From Thauera terpenica 58Eu (lineage in GTDB: Bacteria; Pseudomonadota; Gammaproteobacteria; Burkholderiales; Rhodocyclaceae), in contig NZ_ATJV01000059.1 in NCBI RefSeq assembly GCF_000443165.1, positions 1 through 64,000 on the forward strand: DNA of 64,000 nt, in the 5' to 3' direction. The notes below the pieces were generated by a model. The model was not told where the DNA came from. It did no database searches and saw only the letters and a list, made by a program, of their open reading frames with translations. The position numbers and the translations under genes are program-made. This document shows, piece after piece, positions 57,319 through 64,000 of this stretch (positions within the stretch are counted from its first letter, which is position 1; the number at the start of each line of letters is the position of its first letter).

Positions 57319-59325
57319 GTGGAACCCGCAACGCCCATCACAGCCCCTGCAGCAGGCCCAGCCTCCGACCCCGGCCGTGGCACGCCACCTTCGCTACGCA
57401 GTCGGTGGATCGGCCGTCTGCCCTTGCTCAGCCTCGCATTGTTTCTTGGCGCAATCGCCGCCCTGGTATGGCTGACGCGCGCATACGACAGCGACGAGCA
57501 GAAGACCACCCTGATCAGCGACGTGTTGTGGATGGAGCAGAACCTGCGCTTTCATCTCGACCGCAACGAGGTACAGCTGCAGCAGCTCGGCCCCGCCCTC
57601 TATGGCGGCAAGCCCAGCGCCCAGACCGAGGCCCAGCTACGCCACCTGCTCAGCCAGGAACGCGGGCTGGTCCGCATCCTGTGGATGAGCACCGACGGCA
57701 GTCTGGTGGGCACGATGCCACCGCCGGGCGACGGCCAGACCGACGACAGCGCGCGGCTGGCCGCCGACACCGCCTTTGCGCTCGCACGCAGCGTGGGCCG
57801 TCCGGCCTACGGCAACACTTATCCGGTGCTGGGCCACCCGCACTTCCCGATCTACATCCCGGTATGGTCCGACGAGGCCTTGCTGGGCGTCGTGGTCGGC
57901 GTCTACTCCCTCTCGGATCTGGTCATCCGTGAGCTGCCATGGTGGTTCTCCGAGCGCTACCGTGTTGCCGTGCTCGACAACGACGGCCGCGAGATCACCG
58001 CCAAGTCGAAGGTCGCTCCGATCGCGCCGCAACTCAGCTACCGCATGCCCTTCGACCCCCCGGGTCACGGCCTGACCCTCGACATCACCGCCTACCGCTC
58101 CGAGACGCGCTGGATTCCGGTGCTGCTCATCGCATCGATCGTGCTGCTGGCCGGCATCATCGTGTGGAGCGTGATGCAGTTGCGGCGCCAGCTCGCGCGC
58201 CGCCAGCGCGCGGAAGCCGCGCTGCTCGAAGAGTCGGCGTTCCGCAAGGCGATGGAAGACTCACTGCTCACCGGCATGCGCGCGCGTGATCTCGACGGCC
58301 GCCTCACTTATGTGAATTCGGCGTTCTGCAGCATGACCGGCTATAGCGCCGAAGAGCTCATCGGCCTCAAGCCGCCCATGCCTTACTGGGACCCGGAGCG
58401 CATCGAGCGCACCTTCGAGCTGCACAAGGAGATCATGGCAGGCGGCACATCCAGCGAAGGCACTGAAGTGCGCTTGCAGCGCAAGAACGGCGAGGAGCTT
58501 GACGTGCTGGTGTTCGAAGCACCGCTGATCGATGCGCGCGGGCGCCAGACGGGCTGGATGGGTTCGGTGCTGGACATCACCGAACAGAAGCACGCACGCG
58601 AGCTCGCCCGCCAGCAGGATGAACGCCTGCAGGCCACCTCGCGCCTGGTGACAATGGGCGAGATGGCCTCGACGCTGGCGCACGAACTCAACCAACCGCT
58701 CGCGGCCATCGCCAGCTACAGCAACGGCTGCATCAACCGCCTCGGAGGCGATGGCTTCGACCGCGCCGAGATCCTCGACATCCAGCACCGCATCGCACGC
58801 CAGGCCCATCGTGCGGGCGAGATCATCCGCCGCGTGCACGACTTCGTCCGCCGCGCCGAGCCGCAGCGCGCGCCCCTGGACCTCAACGCCGTCATCCGCG
58901 ACGCGGTCGGCCTCATCGATGCCGACGCCCGCAAGCGCCAGATGCGCATCATCAGCGAGCTCGCACCTGCGTTACCGACGGTGCAGGCAGATGCGGTGAT
59001 GATCGAGCAGATCATCGTCAACCTGGTCCGCAACGGCATGGATGCGATGCGCGACACCCCGGTTGCGCGCCGCCAGGTGCGCATCCGCACCCTTCTCGAA
59101 GGGCGTAATGTGCAGGTACGCATCTCCGATCGCGGGAGCGGAATCCCCCCCGAAACAGCCATCCGCCTGTTCGAGCCCTTCTTCACCACCAAACCCGAAG
59201 GCATGGGCATGGGACTCAACATCTGCCGCTCGATCGCCGAACTGCATCATGGCCGCCTGACTTTCGCCGCCGACCCCGAGGGCGGCACCCTGTTCACCCT
59301 TTCCCTCCCGGTGGATCCCGCATGA
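57319..59325 (+). CDS. dctS: DctS-like membrane sensor histidine kinase with PAS domain
   Basis: About 668 residues from a GTG at 57319; the start is uncertain (GTG 57259 and TTG 57301 are also open). A membrane span at about 30-50 precedes a periplasmic sensor region of about 220 residues and a second span (VLLIASIVLLAGIIVWSV). A PAS domain (ALLEESAFRKAMEDSL to SVLDITEQKHA) follows. The kinase box is STLAHELNQPLAAI, with SDRGSGIPPE and GMGMGLNICRS. The layout matches the DctS kinase of the DctSR pair controlling TRAP uptake. Its stop overlaps the regulator gene. Confidence 0.85.
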   Translation: MEPATPITAPAAGPASDPGRGTPPSLRSRWIGRLPLLSLALFLGAIAALVWLTRAYDSDEQKTTLISDVLWMEQNLRFHLDRNEVQLQQLGPALYGGKPSAQTEAQLRHLLSQERGLVRILWMSTDGSLVGTMPPPGDGQTDDSARLAADTAFALARSVGRPAYGNTYPVLGHPHFPIYIPVWSDEALLGVVVGVYSLSDLVIRELPWWFSERYRVAVLDNDGREITAKSKVAPIAPQLSYRMPFDPPGHGLTLDITAYRSETRWIPVLLIASIVLLAGIIVWSVMQLRRQLARRQRAEAALLEESAFRKAMEDSLLTGMRARDLDGRLTYVNSAFCSMTGYSAEELIGLKPPMPYWDPERIERTFELHKEIMAGGTSSEGTEVRLQRKNGEELDVLVFEAPLIDARGRQTGWMGSVLDITEQKHARELARQQDERLQATSRLVTMGEMASTLAHELNQPLAAIASYSNGCINRLGGDGFDRAEILDIQHRIARQAHRAGEIIRRVHDFVRRAEPQRAPLDLNAVIRDAVGLIDADARKRQMRIISELAPALPTVQADAVMIEQIIVNLVRNGMDAMRDTPVARRQVRIRTLLEGRNVQVRISDRGSGIPPETAIRLFEPFFTTKPEGMGMGLNICRSIAELHHGRLTFAADPEGGTLFTLSLPVDPA

Positions 59326-59927
59326 ACCAAGCCTGCGCTCACATCATCGACGACGACGAAGCCATTCGCGACGCGCTGCAGTGGCTGCTCAAGACCCGCG
59401 CCGTCGCCTGCCGCACCTGGGACAGCGGCGAAGCCTTTCTCGAGGCCTGGCAGCCGAGCTGGCGCGGCTGCATCGTGCTCGACATCCGCATGCACGGGAT
59501 GAGCGGGCTGGAGTGCTTCGACGCCCTGCTTGCGCGCGGTTGCGAGTTGCCGGTGATCTTCATCACCGGTCATGGCGACGTACCGATGGCCGTGGCGGCG
59601 CTGAAAAAAGGCGCGTTCCACTTCATCGAGAAGCCCTTCACCGATCACGACCTTGAAGATCTGGTTGAAAAGGCGCTCGCCCTGGATGCCGAACGTCAGC
59701 GCGCCGCAGCCAACCGCGACAACATCGAAGCCCACCTGGCCACGCTCACCCAGCGTGAGCGCGAGGTCATGGACTTGATCCTGGAGGGCAAATACAACAA
59801 GGTCATTGCCGACCAGCTGTCGATCTCGATGCGCACCGTGGAAGCCCACCGTTCGCGCATCTTCGACAAGATGGCCGTGCGCTCCGCGGTGGAGCTGGCG
59901 CAGATGCTGACCGTCCTGCGCGGCTGA
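59322..59927 (+). CDS. dctR: DctR-like FixJ/NarL-type response regulator
   Basis: A 201-aa regulator. The receiver has DDDE near the N-terminus, phosphoacceptor Asp in CIVLDIRMHGMSG (about residue 53), TGHGDVPMAV and EKPF. The C-terminal LuxR-type helix-turn-helix is LTQREREVMDLILEGKYNK with ISMRTVEAHRSRIF. Its start overlaps the kinase stop as ATGA. It likely activates the divergent dctPQM. Confidence 0.88.
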   Translation: MNQACAHIIDDDEAIRDALQWLLKTRAVACRTWDSGEAFLEAWQPSWRGCIVLDIRMHGMSGLECFDALLARGCELPVIFITGHGDVPMAVAALKKGAFHFIEKPFTDHDLEDLVEKALALDAERQRAAANRDNIEAHLATLTQREREVMDLILEGKYNKVIADQLSISMRTVEAHRSRIFDKMAVRSAVELAQMLTVLRG

Positions 59928-59976
59928 GGACACGGACTCGCCGCCTGCCCTGCGCTCAGCGGCCGGGCCGCGGTGC

Positions 59977-61947
59977 TCAGCGCAACAGCCCCCTGAGCCT
60001 GTCCCTGAGCAAGTCCTGCGGTGTGACGGGGGCCGGCGCCTGATCGCCCGCCGCCGCCGGCAGACCCAGCCGGGTGCCGAGTTTCTCGCTTAGCCTCTCG
60101 CTGAGCTCGTCCTTGAGCTTCTGCCTCACCGCCGCGGCGGCAACGCTGGACCACTGAATCTTCCAGTCGATGGCGTCGAACGGCCCCGACAAGGCCACCG
60201 GTATGCTCACCCCGCGCAAGGCCTCGAGCTCGGCACCGCCCTGGCCGGCGGACGAGGCGATCACGGTGGCGCGCGCCTCGTAGTCGATGCGACCACGTCC
60301 GATGTCGAAGCGGCCTTCACCACCGATGCGCAGGAAGGGGCTCTTGATGTCGAGGTCATCGCTGTATGCGACCCCGTCGGCGATGCGCGCGCTGATGCTC
60401 AACTCGGAGAAATCGGTCCTTTCGCTTGCCTGTGCCCGTGCGATCGCATCCTGCTGGCGCGACAGCGCGGCCTTGGCCTGGCGCAGCGCGCGTGCCAGGT
60501 TGATGCCCTTGATCGCGCCGTCGCGCAGTTGCAGCACGGCCCTGCCGCCCAGCCTGGAGCGCAGCGCAGAGATGGTGCTCCCGCTCGATGCGAGCTCGGC
60601 GCTGACATTGCCCCTGCCTTCGAGCAGGTCCTTGCCGGCGACGTCCTTGAGCAGCGGATTCACATCCACACCCCTGGCGTCGAGTTTGGCGGCGATGCCC
60701 CCGGTGCTGGCGTCGGCGCTGCCGCTGCCAGCAAAACTGCCGCCCCACGCGCGGCCAGAGAGTGTAGAGACGCGCAGCACCCCCTTGTCGAGCGTGGCGA
60801 TGAGCCTGGCATCGGCCACCTTGTACTGTCGAAACACCAGCGCGCCAGCCTCCAGCGCCAACTCAGCGTTGACCGCCTGCAGGCCATTGAGCTGCAGCGG
60901 CGTATCGGCAGGCTCGGTCGCCGCGGAAGTGGTCATCATGGTGTCCGCCGCAGCCGGCCTGACGGCCGCCAGCAGCTGGTTGAGGTCGAGACTGTCGAAG
61001 CGCGCACTGGCCTTGATGTGAGGCACGGTCCCGCCCAGGGTGGCCTGGCCGCTGGTGTGAAAGTGATTGGTATCGAGCGCGCCGTTCAGCTTCCATTGCA
61101 CCATCCCGGTGTCGGCGTCGGCGCTGCCGTGCGCGGCCAGCGAGCTGGCCCTTACCGTGCTGCCGTCCCAGGCCAGCGCACCTTCGAGCACCAGCGACAC
61201 GGCGTCGACACCGGCGCCCGTGCTTTCGACGCCGAGCTTGAGCGCGCTCATTGCGATGGCGCGCTCATCGAGGTCAAGCCCCAGCGTCATGCTGCCGTCG
61301 AGCGCCAGCTCCACTGCTTGCGGCCGCGTCAGCCGCACCGTCGCACGCAGGGACAGGGGCGACTCCACCTTGTTTGCGAGGCGACCGGAGGAAAACGACA
61401 GCAAGACGACTTCGCCGTCGACATCGGCCAGTTCGTCACGCACCCGCAGGCGCAGATCATCGAACTGCACCGCACTGACGTCGAAGCGCATGGCACCAGC
61501 GCTCGCGCCCGCGTCCTCACCCACATCCTCGCCGGCCTTGGCCTTGCCGGTCACGAGGTCGTCGATGTTGCGCACGCCCTCGGCGTCACGCGCGTATGTC
61601 GCGTGCACGCCGCGCGCGCTGATACGGTCGATCACCAGCTTGTTGCTCAGCAAGGGCATCACGCGCACGGCGAGAGCCGCCTCCTCGACCGCGGCAAACT
61701 CGTCGTCGCGACCGGCTTCGGAGAGTCGCAGGGCGGAAACCTTCACCGCCAGCCGCGGGAAGAACGCCAGCTCGATCGGACCGTCGATGGCCAGCGTGCG
61801 CTGATGCTCGGTCTTCATCCAGTCGATCGCCACGGTCTTGTAACGATTGGCATCGAAAGTGGCGATCAGCACAGCCGCCGCGGCCAGGAGCAGCAGAACC
61901 AGTATGCCGAGAGCAATTGCGATGCGGCCGGTCCAGTTCCTTGTCAT
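59977..61947 (-). CDS. AsmA-family envelope protein
   Basis: A 656-aa protein with an N-terminal membrane anchor (IAIALGILVLLLLAAAAVLIA) and a periplasmic repeat region starting FDANRYKTVAIDWMK. The AsmA C-terminal domain is clear: LRDGAIKGINLARALRQAK and FDIGRGRIDYEARATV. AsmA/TamB-like proteins are thought to bridge the envelope for lipid traffic. The ATG at 61947 is chosen because MTRNWTGRIA immediately precedes the anchor. It is a convergent neighbour of the dctSR genes. Confidence 0.9.
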   Translation of the reverse strand: MTRNWTGRIAIALGILVLLLLAAAAVLIATFDANRYKTVAIDWMKTEHQRTLAIDGPIELAFFPRLAVKVSALRLSEAGRDDEFAAVEEAALAVRVMPLLSNKLVIDRISARGVHATYARDAEGVRNIDDLVTGKAKAGEDVGEDAGASAGAMRFDVSAVQFDDLRLRVRDELADVDGEVVLLSFSSGRLANKVESPLSLRATVRLTRPQAVELALDGSMTLGLDLDERAIAMSALKLGVESTGAGVDAVSLVLEGALAWDGSTVRASSLAAHGSADADTGMVQWKLNGALDTNHFHTSGQATLGGTVPHIKASARFDSLDLNQLLAAVRPAAADTMMTTSAATEPADTPLQLNGLQAVNAELALEAGALVFRQYKVADARLIATLDKGVLRVSTLSGRAWGGSFAGSGSADASTGGIAAKLDARGVDVNPLLKDVAGKDLLEGRGNVSAELASSGSTISALRSRLGGRAVLQLRDGAIKGINLARALRQAKAALSRQQDAIARAQASERTDFSELSISARIADGVAYSDDLDIKSPFLRIGGEGRFDIGRGRIDYEARATVIASSAGQGGAELEALRGVSIPVALSGPFDAIDWKIQWSSVAAAAVRQKLKDELSERLSEKLGTRLGLPAAAGDQAPAPVTPQDLLRDRLRGLLR

Positions 61948-62095
61948 GTCGATGCAGCCTCGAGGTGAAGTTCTCGTACTCTCACAGGGGTCGAGACCCC
62001 ATTGTAGGCGGATGAATTCGTCCGAATCGAATGCGTCCGCTGGCGCCGAGATTTCGAGACCGAATGCAGCGATGTGCTGGCGATATACTTCCTGC

Positions 62096-62872
62096 ATGTT
62101 GCGACTGATTATCGCCTTCGTGCTCATGATTGCCGGGATCGCCGTGTTCCAGGACCGCCTGCTCTACTTTCCCGACAAGGCTCCACTGTCGGAACTGATC
62201 ACCGACCACCTTCGCGCCTGGCCGACGCCCGAGGACTTCCGCGGTCTGGTGGCGGAAGCAGCGGGCCCGGCGCGCGCCACGGTGATCGTCTTTCACGGCA
62301 ATGCCGGGCATGCCGGACACCGTGACTTCTACGCCACCGCGCTCACCCCGCTGGGCCTGCGCGTGATTCTCGCCGAGTACCCGGGCTACGGTCCGCGCAG
62401 CGGCGAGGTGGGCGAACAGCCTTTCGTTGCCGATGCCGAACAGACCATCGCACTCGCGCACCAGCTCTATGGCGAGCCTCTGCTGCTCGCCGGCGAATCG
62501 CTGGGGGCCGCCGTGGTGGCGGCTGCGAGCGTGAGCCAGCGCGAGCGGACGGCGGGGCTGCTGCTGATCACGCCATGGGACCGGCTGGAGAACCTTGCCC
62601 GCTTCCACTACTCCTGGCTGCCGGTCAAATGGCTGCTGCAGGACCGCTACGACAGTCTGGCTCATCTGGCGAGCTTCGAGCGCAGGATCCTGGTGGCGGT
62701 CGCCGAGCGCGACAGCATCGTGCCCGCTCGCTTCGGCGAGGCCCTCCATCGGCTGCTGCCGGGCTCCAGGCTGAGCGTGATGGTGGGCGCCGAGCATAAC
62801 GACTGGCCATCTCGGGTCGACGCCCTGTGGTGGCGCGACGCGATCTCCTTCCTGCTCGACGAATCCCGCTGA
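62096..62872 (+). CDS. Alpha/beta hydrolase (BEM46/YfhR-like)
   Basis: A 258-aa serine hydrolase with an N-terminal hydrophobic anchor (LRLIIAFVLMIAGIAVF). The oxyanion region is FHGNAGHAGH, the nucleophile elbow GESLG, the acid in AERDSIVP and the catalytic His in GAEHNDW. The substrate is unknown. The ATG at 62096 starts the anchor; the frame stays open upstream but is unsupported there. Confidence 0.87.
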   Translation: MLRLIIAFVLMIAGIAVFQDRLLYFPDKAPLSELITDHLRAWPTPEDFRGLVAEAAGPARATVIVFHGNAGHAGHRDFYATALTPLGLRVILAEYPGYGPRSGEVGEQPFVADAEQTIALAHQLYGEPLLLAGESLGAAVVAAASVSQRERTAGLLLITPWDRLENLARFHYSWLPVKWLLQDRYDSLAHLASFERRILVAVAERDSIVPARFGEALHRLLPGSRLSVMVGAEHNDWPSRVDALWWRDAISFLLDESR

Positions 62873-62938
62873 CCGGGGCCGAACAGCTGCATTGAAGTCG
62901 ATGCCCGCGAGGGCTCACGGCGAGTTCCTGACGCCGAC

Positions 62939-64000
62939 CTAAGCCTGCGAGCTCCCCTGCCATTTCCGCCATTGCGGCACCAGTCCGGCATGCGACACAG
63001 GGCAGGCGAAATCCGCCGCCAGTCCGATACCGCCGATCCAGGCCGGCTCGCCATCGACCCACAGCACCGGCAGACGGTCGCGCATCCACGCTGGAATCTC
63101 CGCCTCCTGGCACAGCTTCTTGAAACTTCGCCGCGGCCGTCCGACCCCCACACGCATGCGCAAGCCAGGCCGCCGTGTGCTCAACACCACCTCCCTGGCG
63201 CCATCGAGCACGGCGCGCGCGATGCCCTCACCGTGGCGCGGAAGGAAATGAACTTCACCGCCTCCCCAGCGCAGGGCGTCGCCACCCGACCAGCGCTGCG
63301 CCAGCAAAGGCTCAAGCGCAGCGGGCTCCAGCCACAGCCGTCCACGGTAGACACAGCACGCCATATCCCCGAGTTCGACGCGTAACGGATGAGAGGCAGG
63401 CACGGCGCGCAGTTGACGCAAGGCCTCGCCCAGGCGCGAGCGCGACGGGGCACGAAAATTGTCCTGACGCGCCCGCCAGCGCAACAGATTGGCAACACGA
63501 GCATCGCTCAGCGCAAGCACCCGCTCAAGCTGCAAGGGCTGACCACCACAAGCGGACTGGTCGAGCGCCGCGAGCTCATCGAGCAACTCGCTCGCTTCAC
63601 GGAAATGCTCAGCCGCGCGCGCGAGCGTGGCCGTCGCCGCAGGAAAACGCTCACCAATGACAGGGAGCACGCGATGACGCAGATGGTTGCGGCTGAAATC
63701 GAGCTGCGCGTTGCTCTCGTCTTCGACCCAGGCCAGGCCACGATCGCGCGCCCAGGCCTCGATGGTCGAGCGCGGACAGTCGAGCAAGGGCCGCAGCCGC
63801 CCAGGACGGGCAGCGCGCGGCGGATCGACTGCCCTCATCGCCGCTGCGCCGCGCACACCGCTGCCGCGCAGCAAGCGAAACAACAGAGTTTCCGCCTGAT
63901 CGTCCTGATGATGGCCGAAGACCAGCCAGTCGCACGCGACGCCATCGAGCGCGGCGTGGCGCTGATCTCGCGCCGCGGCTTCAAGTCCAGCGCTCGCATC
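62939..64000 (-). CDS. tilS: tRNA(Ile)-lysidine synthase TilS, 5' end outside window
   Basis: 353 residues of the C-terminal part. The visible portion begins inside the catalytic domain with GHHQDDQAETLLFRLLRGSG, the TilS signature after the P-loop. It continues through the linker (EDESNAQLDFSRNHLRH) to the C-terminal domains (RMRVGVGRPRRSFKKL). TilS converts the wobble C of tRNA-Ile(CAU) to lysidine so that it reads AUA. The N-terminal ATP loop lies beyond position 64000. Confidence 0.96.
   Translation of the reverse strand, partial: DASAGLEAAARDQRHAALDGVACDWLVFGHHQDDQAETLLFRLLRGSGVRGAAAMRAVDPPRAARPGRLRPLLDCPRSTIEAWARDRGLAWVEDESNAQLDFSRNHLRHRVLPVIGERFPAATATLARAAEHFREASELLDELAALDQSACGGQPLQLERVLALSDARVANLLRWRARQDNFRAPSRSRLGEALRQLRAVPASHPLRVELGDMACCVYRGRLWLEPAALEPLLAQRWSGGDALRWGGGEVHFLPRHGEGIARAVLDGAREVVLSTRRPGLRMRVGVGRPRRSFKKLCQEAEIPAWMRDRLPVLWVDGEPAWIGGIGLAADFACPVSHAGLVPQWRKWQGSSQA

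Overview
The window is a GC-rich chromosomal segment that fits a Rhodocyclales-type betaproteobacterium (Thauera/Azoarcus-like). This is an inference from gene order and protein character: petABC-sspAB, hfq-hflX-hflK-hflC-hisZ-purA, ndk-rlmN-pilW-rodZ-ispG-hisS-yfgM-bamB-der, dnaX-ybaB-recR with ffs in front, a TRAP dicarboxylate locus and a Kup/KdpDE locus. Nearly everything is housekeeping. The one clear accessory patch is the left edge.

Left edge (1-2.5 kb): the last 126 bases of an IS66-type element cut off a small helix-turn-helix gene. Next to it is a complete AbiEi/AbiEii (type IV toxin-antitoxin, abortive infection) operon with a perfect 12-bp inverted repeat in front of it. The patch ends at a tRNA-Phe gene, a common integration site. 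2.8-7.3 kb: a TctD/TctE-like two-component pair, then groESL with both a sigma-32-like promoter and a CIRCE/HrcA operator. 7.6-13.6 kb: a DUF938 methyltransferase, an AcpH-like phosphodiesterase, tamA, fbp, dadA and a bacteriohemerythrin. 13.6-17.5 kb: sspB, sspA and the cytochrome bc1 operon. 17.6-20.9 kb: recR, ybaB, dnaX and the 4.5S/SRP RNA gene.

20.9-30.2 kb is the less conserved metabolic section. It holds an acyl-CoA synthetase behind a palindromic operator, a nitroreductase-family protein, a 471-aa conserved protein of unknown function, an SLC13-type transporter with an unusual 80-residue linker, and a Cache/PAS/GGDEF/EAL protein with a degenerate GGDEF motif. 30.3-37.4 kb: kup faces a KdpDE pair whose KdpD lacks the usual N-terminal sensor half. 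A tandem 11-bp repeat in front of kup looks like a response-regulator site. kdpDE trails the rnr-rlmB operon.

37.4-38 kb holds two identical tRNA-Leu(CAG) genes. The first has a perfect-consensus promoter that overlaps the rnr start codon. 38.1-53.9 kb is a long leftward run of housekeeping genes (purA back to ndk). 54-60 kb is a TRAP transporter (dctPQM) divergent from a sensor kinase/LuxR-type regulator pair. The window closes with an AsmA-family protein, an alpha/beta hydrolase and a 5'-truncated tilS that runs off the right end.

No CRISPR array, prophage or multi-gene novel defence cassette was seen. The most interesting points are the AbiE operon and its operator at the tRNA-Phe/IS66 junction, the truncated KdpD coupled to kup, the shared rnr/tRNA promoter, and the unknown 471-aa protein.
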